Notes: generated by a model from the letters alone, not told the origin. Shown: positions 1 to 6,525, counted from the stretch's first letter. The stretch is 6,618 nt of DNA from Dialister sp. (GCA_022722495.1 JAIJLI010000124.1:1-6618), one strand, 5' to 3'. Numbers and translations are program-made.

Positions 1-68
1 TTACCAGCGTTCTCACCCGTCTGAGGGGTACGCATAATCTTACGATACTTACTAGTTCCTTGTCCCAT
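1..68 (-). CDS. 5' end of a leftward gene, small protein, possibly HU-like DNA-binding (partial)
   Basis: Reading leftward from the ATG at 68-66, the frame stays open to the window edge and gives 22 residues beginning MGQGTSKYRKIMRTPQ and continuing TGENAG. The stretch is short, basic and polar, with no signal peptide. The case for a real gene rests mainly on the Bacteroidetes-type promoter about 47 bp upstream of the ATG on the same strand. The pattern of a basic start followed by a TGE..G-type turn resembles the opening strand of HU/IHF-like proteins that are common in Bacteroidales. With only 22 residues this is a guess, and another small hypothetical protein is equally possible. It is divergent from the restriction-modification operon and is not expected to belong to it. 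Confidence 0.55.
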   Translation of the reverse strand, partial: MGQGTSKYRKIMRTPQTGENAG

Positions 69-114
69 AGTCAATCAGTTTTTTAAAGGGTTAATAATTA
101 TTTTTTTGACGATG

Positions 115-145
115 CAAAGGTACGGCTTTTTTAGGGAACCGCCAA
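115..145 (-). promoter_or_regulatory. Bacteroidetes-type promoter for the leftward gene
   Basis: On the minus strand a -33-like TTTTTG ends at 143. It is followed after 20 nt by TACCTTTG (122 down to 115), a full match to the Bacteroidetes sigma-ABfr -7 consensus TAnnTTTG with the expected spacing. Transcription should start near 108-110, leaving a leader of about 40 nt before the ATG at 68. Motif and spacing are seen directly; activity is inferred. Confidence 0.7.
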
Positions 146-173
146 AAATCAGGGTGTGATAAGCCCCGATTTT
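145..173. repeat. imperfect dyad (10-bp arms) next to the leftward promoter
   Basis: AAAATCAGGG (145-154) faces CCCCGATTTT (164-173) across a 9-nt loop, with a single mismatch that becomes a G-U pair in minus-strand RNA. Its left edge touches the -33 element of the leftward promoter, so it could be an operator. A weak terminator is also possible because the right arm ends in a short T run. Only the dyad itself is observed. Confidence 0.35.
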
Positions 174-210
174 CAGCAGCTCCAGATTCCAGATCCCGTT
201 AATAATCCTA

Positions 211-310
211 ACTCATAATTTTGAAAAAGAGAAACCATAGTTTTACAGATCACAAACCATAGTTTTAGAGATAACTTACCCCCATAGCTTTGCAGATCGC
301 AAACCATGAC
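211..310. repeat. degenerate 22-nt direct repeats (4-5 units)
   Basis: Units built around AAACCATAGTTTTACAGATC recur with CAT cores at about 214, 236, 258, 283 and 305, that is, spacings of 22, 22, 25 and 22 nt. Units starting at 232 and 254 are nearly identical over their first 16 nt. The unit around 281-300 (CCCATAGCTTTGCAGATCGC) is more diverged, and the last (from 301) is truncated. The spacing is close to two helical turns, so the array could be stacked protein-binding sites, for example for the leftward gene whose promoter lies about 65 bp away. There are no distinct spacers, so it is not a CRISPR array. Function is unknown. Confidence 0.6.
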
Positions 311-324
311 TCCCCATCAAAGAC

Positions 325-500
325 CTATCACAATAACAGTTATCACAGTTTCTCAAAACACTTTTCTTTTTCTCATTCCAGAACTAACTATATATATTAT
401 ATATTTATAATAATAATATATATAGTTAAATTCTATTTAACATTTTCCTTCCCTTCAGATACCCCCTCCGTAAAAACTGTGATAACTGTTATTGTGATAG
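325..500. repeat. perfect 27-bp inverted repeat flanking 122 bp
   Basis: Positions 325-351 and 474-500 are exact reverse complements over all 27 bases; the right arm begins AAACTGTGATAACTG. The arm itself contains spaced TGTGAT cores, and a further CTGTGAT follows directly at 501. The enclosed 122 bp is AT-rich and holds a second palindrome. Possible identities are the termini of a miniature transposable element, the recombination sites of an invertible segment, or a large cruciform or regulatory structure. No clear target-site duplication is visible outside the arms, and no TAnnTTTG box was found on either strand between them, so neither a MITE nor an invertible promoter is established. Confidence 0.9.
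385..428. repeat. AT-only-rich 16-bp inverted repeat nested in the 27-bp one
   Basis: TAACTATATATATTAT (385-400) is the exact reverse complement of 413-428, with a 12-nt loop. Its centre (about 406.5) lies 6 nt from the centre of the outer 27-bp repeat (412.5), so the two form one nested structure. Composed almost wholly of A and T, it would melt easily and could extrude as a cruciform. Confidence 0.85.
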
Positions 501-597
501 CTGTGATGTGAGGATGAAAGTTCCACAAATCACCGAATGAAGAATAATAGACTACAAAAAAAACAAGTCAATTGCACAATTTTGTCTCGTTTATGTA

Positions 598-624
598 GAA
601 AAACAACTCCGTAGTTGCGTTTTC
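598..624. repeat. imperfect dyad overlapping the hsdR promoter
   Basis: GAAAAACAACT (598-608) faces AGTTGCGTTTTC (613-624) around a 4-nt centre CCGT, with a small bulge. The dyad covers the -33 TTG (615-617) of the proposed hsdR promoter, a position that would let a bound protein block RNA polymerase. No regulator gene (such as a C protein) is seen in the window, so the operator role is inference only. Confidence 0.4.
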
Positions 625-646
625 TCGTAAAAATCAGTTATCTTTG
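615..646 (+). promoter_or_regulatory. Bacteroidetes-type promoter for the hsdR-hsdM operon
   Basis: TTG at 615-617, a 21-nt spacer, then TATCTTTG at 639-646 match the Bacteroidetes -33/-7 (TAnnTTTG) layout. The predicted start near 653 gives a leader of about 65 nt before hsdR, with a short possible stem of ATGGC (655-659) and GCCAT (680-684). No comparable promoter was noticed in the short gaps before hsdM and the DUF1016 gene, which fits one transcript for the operon. Confidence 0.6.
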
Positions 647-717
647 TAGGCGAAATGGCATTCCTGCAATGGATGAATAGCCATGTTCTTATAAGTGTAA
701 CGATAAAAAAATAAGAT

Positions 718-3579
718 ATGCCAGTACAAAGTGAAGCTGCCCTCGAAAACGGACTTATAGATACTCTTCAAAAGATGAACTACGAGTATGTTCATATTGA
801 AGAGGAGAAGAACTTGTCTGCCAATTTCAAGAAACAGTTGGAGAAACACAACAAGAAGAAATTGGAAGAATTGGGTCGTACCGAATTTACAGAGTCTGAG
901 TTTGAAAAGATACTTATTTATCTTGAAGGTGGCACCCGCTTTGAAAAGGCAAAGAAACTGCGTGACCTCTTTCCGCTTGAACTGGAAAGCGGTGAACGCC
1001 TATGGGTGGAGTTCTTGAACCGCACTCACTGGTGTCAGAACGAGTTTCAGGTTTCCAATCAAATCACGGTTGAGGGTAGAAAGAAATGCCGTTACGATGT
1101 GACGATACTCATCAATGGTCTGCCTTTGGTTCAAATAGAACTGAAGCGCAGAGGTGTGGAATTGAAGCAGGCATACAACCAGATACAACGCTATCACAAG
1201 ACTTCTTTTCATGGACTGTTTGATTACATCCAGTTGTTTGTCATATCTAATGGTGTGAACACTCGCTATTTCGCCAACAATCCGAATAGCGGCTTCAAGT
1301 TCACATTCAACTGGACGGATGCCGCAAACGTTCCGTTCAACGACTTGGAGAAGTTTGCCACAGCGTTCTTCGACAAGTGTACGTTGGGCAAGATTATTGG
1401 CAAGTACATTGTATTGCATGAGGGAGACAAATGCCTGATGGCGCTTCGCCCTTACCAGTTCTATGCCGTGGAGAAGATTCTCGACCGTGTGGAGAACTCC
1501 AATGACAACGGCTATATATGGCATACAACAGGAGCAGGCAAAACCTTGACTTCTTTCAAGGCAGCCCAACTTGTATCGGAGTTGGACGATGTGGATAAGG
1601 TGATGTTTGTGGTTGACCGCCACGACCTTGACACGCAGACACAAGCCGAATACGAGGCTTTTGAACCTGGTGCCGTTGACAGCACCGACAACACAGACGA
1701 ATTGGTGAAGCGTCTGCACAGCAATTCAAAGATTATCATAACAACCATACAGAAACTCAATGCCGCTGTCAGTAAGCAGTGGTATAGCAGTCGTATTGAG
1801 GAAATACGCCATTCTCGTATCGTGATGATTTTCGATGAATGTCATCGAAGCCATTTCGGAGAATGCCACAAGAAAATCGTGAAGTTCTTCGACAACACGC
1901 AGATATTCGGCTTTACTGGCACACCTATCTTTGTTGAGAATGCTGTGGACGGACATACTACAAAGGAAATCTTCGGCAACTGTCTTCACAAGTATCTCAT
2001 CAAGGATGCCATTGCCGATGAAAACGTGCTTGGTTTCCTTGTGGAGTATTACCACGGCAATGAGGATGTGGATAATGCCGACCAAGACCGCATGACGGAG
2101 ATCGCCAAATTCATCCTTAATAATTTCAATAAGTCAACATTCGACGGTGAATTTGACGCGTTGTTTGCCGTGCAGTCTGTGCCGATGCTTATCCGTTACT
2201 ACAAGATATTCAAGAGCCTCAATCCGAAGATAAGGATTGGAGCTGTTTTTACATACGCTGCCAACAGTAGTCAAGATGATGAGCAGACCGGTATGAACAC
2301 TGGCGGTTTTGCAAGCGAAAGTACAGGCGAGGCAGACGAGCTGCAAGCCATTATGGATGATTATAATAAAATGTATGGAACGAGTTTCACTACAGAAAAC
2401 TTCCGTGCATATTACGATGACATCAACCTTCGCATGAAGAAAAAGAAGGCGGACATGAAGCCTCTTGACCTCTGCTTGGTTGTCGGTATGTTCCTTACTG
2501 GCTTCGACAGCAAGAAGCTCAACACGCTCTATGTTGACAAAAATATGGAGTACCATGGCTTGTTACAAGCGTTCAGTCGTACCAACCGTGTGTTGAACGA
2601 GAAGAAGCGTTTCGGTAAAGTGGTTTGCTTCCGTGACTTGAAAAGCAAGGTGGACGAGTCCATCAAACTTTTCAGCAACAGCAATAATCTTGAAGACATC
2701 GTACGTCCACCATTTGATGATGTCAAGAAGAACTATCAGGAATTGACAGAATACTTCTTGGAGCATTATCCCGAACCTCATTATGTGGACTATTTGCAGA
2801 GTGAGAACGACAAGAAGCAGTTTATCCTCGCTTTTCGTGACATCATCAAGAAGCATGCTGAAATACAGGTCTATGACGAGTTTGAGGAGGATGCTCCCGA
2901 CCTCGGAATGACAGAACAACAGTTTATGGACTTCCGCAGCAAGTATCTTGATATATACGATTCGTTTGCTGTGCAAAACAAAGAGCAGCTAACGACATGT
3001 CAGGTACCAGAGGACAATCCAGGCATGGCTGGCGAACCAGACCCTCAACAAGAAGCTGCTACAGGCATGGGAGATATAGATTTCTGCTTGGAACTTCTGC
3101 ATAGCGACATCATAAATGTTGCCTATATATTGGAGTTGATTGCAGACCTTAATCCATTCAGTGAGGACTATTCAGAGAAGCGCAAGCACATCATCGACAC
3201 AATGATAAAGGATGCCGAACTTCGCAGTAAGGCAAAACTCATTGATGGATTTATCCAGAAGAATGTGGATGATGACCGTGACAACTTTATGGCTCGCAAA
3301 CAAAAGGCAGATGGTACAAGCGACCTTGAAGAACGGTTGAACAATTACATCACTACAGAGCGTAACAATGCAGTCAATACGCTTGCCAAGGATGAGGATT
3401 TGGATGCATCCGTGCTCAATCACTACCTCTCTGAATATGATTACTTGCAAAAGGAACAGCCTGAAATCATACAAGAGGCGTTGAAAGAGAAACACTTGGG
3501 ACTGATAAAAAAGCGTAAGGCATTAACAAGAATACTCGATAAATTACGTTCTATTATAAGAACATTCAGTTGGGAATAA
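718..3579 (+). CDS. hsdR: type I restriction enzyme, R (restriction/translocase) subunit
   Basis: The product (953 aa) is the motor and nuclease of a type I restriction-modification complex; it pumps DNA using ATP and cuts when translocation stalls. The N-terminal nuclease domain shows the PD-(D/E)XK pattern with D127 and the E141-L-K143 triad. The superfamily 2 helicase core follows: a Q-tip-like LRPYQ (243-247), Walker A GAGKT (272-276), DECH box (373-376), motif III GFTGTP (398-403), motif V TGFD (594-597) and motif VI QAFSRTNR (617-624). The remaining roughly 300 residues are helical and charged, as expected for the part contacting HsdM. Length is normal for the family and no key motif is missing, so it should be active. 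The start at 718 fits: the first residues MPVQSEAALENGLI look like a typical HsdR opening, and a promoter lies about 70 bp upstream. hsdM follows after 27 nt. Confidence 0.96.
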   Translation: MPVQSEAALENGLIDTLQKMNYEYVHIEEEKNLSANFKKQLEKHNKKKLEELGRTEFTESEFEKILIYLEGGTRFEKAKKLRDLFPLELESGERLWVEFLNRTHWCQNEFQVSNQITVEGRKKCRYDVTILINGLPLVQIELKRRGVELKQAYNQIQRYHKTSFHGLFDYIQLFVISNGVNTRYFANNPNSGFKFTFNWTDAANVPFNDLEKFATAFFDKCTLGKIIGKYIVLHEGDKCLMALRPYQFYAVEKILDRVENSNDNGYIWHTTGAGKTLTSFKAAQLVSELDDVDKVMFVVDRHDLDTQTQAEYEAFEPGAVDSTDNTDELVKRLHSNSKIIITTIQKLNAAVSKQWYSSRIEEIRHSRIVMIFDECHRSHFGECHKKIVKFFDNTQIFGFTGTPIFVENAVDGHTTKEIFGNCLHKYLIKDAIADENVLGFLVEYYHGNEDVDNADQDRMTEIAKFILNNFNKSTFDGEFDALFAVQSVPMLIRYYKIFKSLNPKIRIGAVFTYAANSSQDDEQTGMNTGGFASESTGEADELQAIMDDYNKMYGTSFTTENFRAYYDDINLRMKKKKADMKPLDLCLVVGMFLTGFDSKKLNTLYVDKNMEYHGLLQAFSRTNRVLNEKKRFGKVVCFRDLKSKVDESIKLFSNSNNLEDIVRPPFDDVKKNYQELTEYFLEHYPEPHYVDYLQSENDKKQFILAFRDIIKKHAEIQVYDEFEEDAPDLGMTEQQFMDFRSKYLDIYDSFAVQNKEQLTTCQVPEDNPGMAGEPDPQQEAATGMGDIDFCLELLHSDIINVAYILELIADLNPFSEDYSEKRKHIIDTMIKDAELRSKAKLIDGFIQKNVDDDRDNFMARKQKADGTSDLEERLNNYITTERNNAVNTLAKDEDLDASVLNHYLSEYDYLQKEQPEIIQEALKEKHLGLIKKRKALTRILDKLRSIIRTFSWE

Positions 3580-3606
3580 CAAAAACGAATAAAAGAAAAT
3601 AACAAT

Positions 3607-5163
3607 ATGAGCGAAGAATTACAACAGAAACTCCGTGACCAACTTTGGGAAGTTGCTAACAAGTTGCGTGGCAATATGTCGGCAAGTGACTTCATGTATT
3701 TCACCCTTGGCTTTATCTTCTACAAGTATTTGTCGGAGAAAATAGAGAAACACGCCAATGACGCATTGGTGGATGATGAAGTCACGTTTAAAGAACTGTG
3801 GGCAATGGAGAAAGACGAAGATATAGAAGAACTTCAGGAGGTTGTCAAGACCGAATGTCTGGAGAACATCGGCTACTTCATTGAACCCAACTTTCTGTTC
3901 TCGTCAGTCATTGAGAGCATTAAGAGAAAGGAGAATATTCTGCCGATGCTCGAACGCTCATTGAAGCGTATTGAGGACAGTACCCTCGGGCAGGACAGCG
4001 AAGAAGACTTTGGAGGTCTATTCTCTGACATTGACCTTGCTTCACCCAAGTTGGGCAAGACTGCCGATGACAAGAACACTTTGGTAAGCAATGTTCTTCT
4101 TGCCCTTGATGATATTGACTTTGGTGTGGAAGCATCGCAAGAGATTGATATTCTCGGTGATGCCTACGAGTATATGATTAGCCAGTTTGCCGCTGGTGCT
4201 GGCAAGAAAGCTGGTGAGTTCTACACTCCTCAGGAAGTGAGCCGTATCTTGGCAGAAATCGTAACCATCGGTCACGCTCGTCTGCGCAATGTCTATGATC
4301 CTACTTGTGGTAGTGGTTCACTTCTTCTTCGTGCAGCAAGCATCGGTCATGCAAACGAGATCTTTGGTCAGGAGAAGAATCCTACTACCTATAATCTGGC
4401 TCGTATGAACATGCTCCTTCATGGCATCAAGTTTAGTAACTTCCGCATAGAAAATGGCGATACTCTGGAGGCTGATGCTTTTGGCGATACACAGTTTGAC
4501 GCTGTGGTAGCAAATCCTCCTTTCTCTGCCGAATGGAGTGCTGCCGATAAGTTCAACAACGATGATCGTTTCAGCAAGGCAGGACGCTTGGCACCACGCA
4601 AGACAGCCGACTATGCCTTTATTCTTCACATGATTTACCACCTCAATGAGGGTGGCACTATGGCTTGTGTCGCTCCTCATGGTGTGTTGTTCCGTGGCAA
4701 TGCCGAGGGCGTAATCCGCCGTTTCCTCATTGAGAAGAAGAACTATGTGGATGCCGTCATCGGACTTCCTGCCAATATCTTCTATGGCACAAGCATCCCG
4801 ACCTGTATCTTGGTATTCAAGAAATGCCGTAAGGAGGATGACAACATTCTGTTTATTGATGCAAGCAAAGAGTTTGAAAAGGTCAAGACCCAGAACAAAC
4901 TTCGTCCGCAGCATATCAAGAAGATTGTTGACACCTATCGTGAGCGCAAGGAGATAGAAAAGTACAGTCATCTTGCCACCTTGCAGGAGATTGCCGAGAA
5001 CGACTACAATCTCAACATTCCTCGCTATGTGGATACGTTCGAGGAAGAAGAACCTATCGACATTCATGCTGTCATGAAGGAAATCAAGGACCTGGAGGCA
5101 AAACGTGCTGACCTTGACAAGGAGATTGAGGGCTATCTGAAAGAGTTGGGATTGGTAGAGTAA
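3607..5163 (+). CDS. hsdM: type I DNA methyltransferase, M subunit (N6-adenine)
   Basis: The product (518 aa) transfers a methyl group from S-adenosylmethionine to adenine N6 at sites chosen by HsdS, and is also a required part of the restriction complex. Residues about 5-130 form the helical HsdM N-terminal domain (LWEVANKLRGNMSASDF, then a predicted amphipathic FIFYKYLSEKI). The catalytic domain shows AGEFYTP (202-208), the SAM-binding motif I DPTCGSGS (231-238) and the catalytic motif IV NPPF (303-306), typical of N6-adenine enzymes. The last 35 residues (MKEIKDLEAKRADLDKEI) look like a coiled coil, which in this family packs against HsdS. The start lies 27 nt after hsdR in an A-rich context without a Shine-Dalgarno site. 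The gene appears complete and functional. Confidence 0.96.
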   Translation: MSEELQQKLRDQLWEVANKLRGNMSASDFMYFTLGFIFYKYLSEKIEKHANDALVDDEVTFKELWAMEKDEDIEELQEVVKTECLENIGYFIEPNFLFSSVIESIKRKENILPMLERSLKRIEDSTLGQDSEEDFGGLFSDIDLASPKLGKTADDKNTLVSNVLLALDDIDFGVEASQEIDILGDAYEYMISQFAAGAGKKAGEFYTPQEVSRILAEIVTIGHARLRNVYDPTCGSGSLLLRAASIGHANEIFGQEKNPTTYNLARMNMLLHGIKFSNFRIENGDTLEADAFGDTQFDAVVANPPFSAEWSAADKFNNDDRFSKAGRLAPRKTADYAFILHMIYHLNEGGTMACVAPHGVLFRGNAEGVIRRFLIEKKNYVDAVIGLPANIFYGTSIPTCILVFKKCRKEDDNILFIDASKEFEKVKTQNKLRPQHIKKIVDTYRERKEIEKYSHLATLQEIAENDYNLNIPRYVDTFEEEEPIDIHAVMKEIKDLEAKRADLDKEIEGYLKELGLVE

Positions 5164-5168
5164 ACTTT

Positions 5169-5181
5169 CCACAAGTTGTGG
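5169..5181 (+). repeat. small hairpin between hsdM and the DUF1016 gene
   Basis: CCACA (5169-5173) and TGTGG (5177-5181) pair around the triplet AGT, just after the hsdM stop. The stem is short and followed by GCAGATTTG, not a T run, so it is a weak terminator or attenuator at best. Its core ACAAGTTGT also occurs in the palindrome inside the next gene (5512-5520), which may be chance. Confidence 0.3.
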
Positions 5182-5203
5182 CAGATTTGAAAAGATATAG
5201 AAT

Positions 5204-6319
5204 ATGGCAAATATGACATTGGCAAGTAATAGCGAGTTTAAAAGCTGGGTCTCGCAGTTGAAAAAAGATATACGCAGCGCACAGGTTAAGGCGGCAATCA
5301 AAGTGAACACAGAATTGCTTCGCCTTTATTGGCGTATGGGTGCAGGTATTTGCGAAAAGCAGAAATCTGCATCTTGGGGCGATGGCTGGCTCAAAGAATT
5401 GAGCCGTGAGCTTATGGCGGAGTTTCCAGATATGAAAGGGCTTTCATACAGAAACTTGAAGTATATCAGACAATGGTATCAGTTTTATAATGAGCAACTT
5501 ACAATTGGGCAACAAGTTGTTGCCCAATTAGACGATGTAAATATGCAACAACCTGTTGCACAAATAAGCGAGGAGGCTTTCTTCTCCGTTCCTTGGGGGC
5601 ATCATCTGTATATCATATCGCAATGCAAGGACGTTAATCGTGCCGTGTTCTACTTGAAAAAGACAGTAGAAAATGGTTGGAGCCGTGCTGTTCTGCTTAA
5701 TTATCTTGACACGAATCTATATGAACGACAGGGAAAGGCTGTGAATAATTTTACAAGACTATTGGCTAATCCTCAAAGCGAATTGGCTGCTCAAACATTG
5801 AAAGACCCTTATAATTTCGATTTCCTCACACTTGACGGTGAGTATCGGGAGCGAGAGTTGGAACAGGGACTTACCCAAAATGTCACACGCTTCTTGCTTG
5901 AATTGGGTACGGGCTTTGCTTTTGTCGGGAGTCAAGTTCCACTACAAGTAGGAGAAGATACGTTATATCCCGACTTGCTTTTCTATCATTTGGAACTGCG
6001 CTGCTATGTCGTCGTAGAACTGAAGATTACGAAATTCAAAGCAGAACATCTGGGACAGTTGGGCGTATATGTAAGTGCAGTCAATCATATTAAAAAGAAG
6101 CCTACAGACAACCCTACGATAGGTTTGCTTATCTGCAAGACTAAGAACAATGTGATGGCTCAATATGCCCTTGAATCAACCAATCAGCCAATAGGCATCT
6201 CCGAATATCAGTTATCTAAGCTCATGCCTGAAAACATACAGAGCCAGTTGCCTACAATTGAAGATATTGAAGCAACACTTTCTGATATAAAGGAGACTAA
6301 GGATTTCAAAAAAGGGTAA
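5204..6319 (+). CDS. DUF1016/YhcG-family PD-(D/E)XK nuclease
   Basis: This 371-aa protein has the two-part architecture of the YhcG/DUF1016 family. An N-terminal helical domain (about 8-98) carries the family's LYWRMG..I motif and the GLSYRNLKYIRQWYQFY segment. A variable linker (99-129) ends at PWGHH (130-134), and a C-terminal nuclease domain (about 150-345) follows. The nuclease signature is PDLLFY with D257, then VVELK with E272 and K274, followed by HLGQLGVYVSAV; all expected acidic and lysine residues are present, so it looks catalytically competent. Family members often sit in or near type I restriction-modification loci, and this one lies 40 nt after hsdM and before hsdS, so co-transcription is likely. 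Its target and its role (accessory nuclease, independent defence, or repair) are not shown by the sequence. Met4 at 5213 is an alternative start. The linker holds repeated palindromes, described separately. Confidence 0.9.
   Translation: MANMTLASNSEFKSWVSQLKKDIRSAQVKAAIKVNTELLRLYWRMGAGICEKQKSASWGDGWLKELSRELMAEFPDMKGLSYRNLKYIRQWYQFYNEQLTIGQQVVAQLDDVNMQQPVAQISEEAFFSVPWGHHLYIISQCKDVNRAVFYLKKTVENGWSRAVLLNYLDTNLYERQGKAVNNFTRLLANPQSELAAQTLKDPYNFDFLTLDGEYRERELEQGLTQNVTRFLLELGTGFAFVGSQVPLQVGEDTLYPDLLFYHLELRCYVVVELKITKFKAEHLGQLGVYVSAVNHIKKKPTDNPTIGLLICKTKNNVMAQYALESTNQPIGISEYQLSKLMPENIQSQLPTIEDIEATLSDIKETKDFKKG
5503..5566 (+). repeat. two palindromes in a 36-bp-spaced repeat inside the DUF1016 gene
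   Basis: AATTGGGCAACAA (5503-5515) and its exact reverse complement (5517-5529) form a 13-bp perfect stem around one base. TGCAACA (5544-5550) and TGTTGCA (5554-5560) form a second one. The 22-mers at 5509-5530 and 5545-5566 differ at only 4 bases, exactly 36 bp (12 codons) apart, and encode QQVVAQL (103-109) and QQPVAQI (115-121). The repeat lies in the linker between the helical and nuclease domains, in frame, so it can change copy number without breaking the protein. Confidence 0.85.
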
Positions 6320-6382
6320 TGAAATGCTCAAATCTCTATAAAATACGCAAATGGTATTTGTTCTATTCTTCACAAATTGATT

Positions 6383-6405
6383 TTTTGTACCAATCTGGTA
6401 CAAAA
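6383..6405 (+). repeat. perfect 10-bp hairpin
   Basis: TTTTGTACCA (6383-6392) pairs exactly with TGGTACAAAA (6396-6405) around the triplet ATC. It lies inside the DUF1016 fragment and encodes part of its LYQSGTK stretch. A terminator role is unlikely because no T run follows. It shares the CCA-N3-TGG centre with the hairpin at 6452-6478. Confidence 0.8.
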
Positions 6406-6451
6406 TTACAAAAGGTGGATAATGTAACAACCCCAATGCCAGACTAGCAGA

Positions 6452-6478
6452 ATTTGTCTACCAACTTGGTAGACAAAT
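6452..6478 (+). repeat. perfect 12-bp hairpin
   Basis: ATTTGTCTACCA (6452-6463) pairs exactly with TGGTAGACAAAT (6467-6478) around the triplet ACT. No T run follows, only ATAAAACAATG, so intrinsic termination is doubtful, but in the leader of hsdS it could affect mRNA stability or read-through. Two weaker CCA...TGG dyads follow at 6503-6519 (TACCA/TGGTA) and 6530-6538 (CCATATTGG). Confidence 0.8.
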
Positions 6479-6484
6479 AAAACA

Positions 6485-6525
6485 ATGTAACAGGCATGTA
6501 ACTACCATGTAAACTGGTATGTAAC
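6485..6525 (+). repeat. ATGTAAC short repeats with 11-12-nt spacing upstream of hsdS
   Basis: ATGTAAC begins at 6485, 6496 and 6519, with the variant ATGTAAAC at 6507, giving steps of 11, 11 and 12 nt. A further copy stands alone at 6422. The spacing is close to one helical turn. It may be phased protein-binding sites or just an expanded simple repeat. No convincing TAnnTTTG promoter was found between here and hsdS. Confidence 0.6.

Larger units (their letters stand above)
146..597. other. intergenic region without a convincing gene
   Basis: Apart from the 22-nt direct repeats and the nested inverted repeats listed separately, no coding signal is seen. A 73-codon frame at 290-511 runs through both arms of the palindrome and translates to low-complexity I/Y/F-rich sequence, so it is not a gene. 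A nine-codon frame at 514-540, preceded by GTGAGG and reading MKVPQITE then stop, could be a stub of a lost gene or chance. Confidence 0.6.
6319..6480 (+). pseudogene. decayed internal fragment of a second DUF1016/YhcG gene
   Basis: An ATG at 6319 overlaps the stop of the upstream gene (TAATG). The frame runs 42 codons to TAG at 6445, then ten more codons (QNLSTNLVDK) to TAA at 6478-6480. Its residues 5-19, NLYKIRKWYLFYSSQ, match residues 84-98 of the intact DUF1016 protein, NLKYIRQWYQFYNEQ, at 9 of 15 positions including the family-typical IR.WY.FY core. The rest (YQSGTKLQKVDN and beyond) looks like the repeat-rich linker that follows this segment in the family. The preceding 80 residues and the whole nuclease domain are missing, so this is an internal scrap, too diverged to be a recent copy of the neighbour. 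A genuine 42-aa peptide gene is less likely. Confidence 0.65.

Noticed and set aside
211..310. CRISPR array.
   Set aside because: Units follow one another almost directly and are degenerate, with no unique spacers of constant length and no cas genes in view.
352..473. Invertible promoter between the 27-bp arms.
   Set aside because: No TAnnTTTG box was found on either strand of the interior and no recombinase gene is in the window. Inversion remains possible, but a promoter there is unsupported.
290..511. A 73-codon frame on the plus strand.
   Set aside because: It spans both arms of the 27-bp inverted repeat and the AT palindrome. The product is low-complexity (repeated I, Y, V), which is explained by the DNA structure.
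1000..1719. A 239-codon open frame on the minus strand.
   Set aside because: It is fully antisense to the nuclease and Walker A regions of hsdR, with no promoter or recognisable domain.
4318..5310. A 330-codon open frame on the minus strand.
   Set aside because: It lies antisense to hsdM, whose SAM-binding and NPPF motifs are clear, and continues past its end. Its leucine/isoleucine/valine-rich translation matches no recognised domain and reflects codon bias of the real gene.
6383..6478. Intrinsic terminators at the end of the DUF1016 gene.
   Set aside because: The stems are perfect but neither is followed by a T run, and hsdS lies downstream in the same direction.
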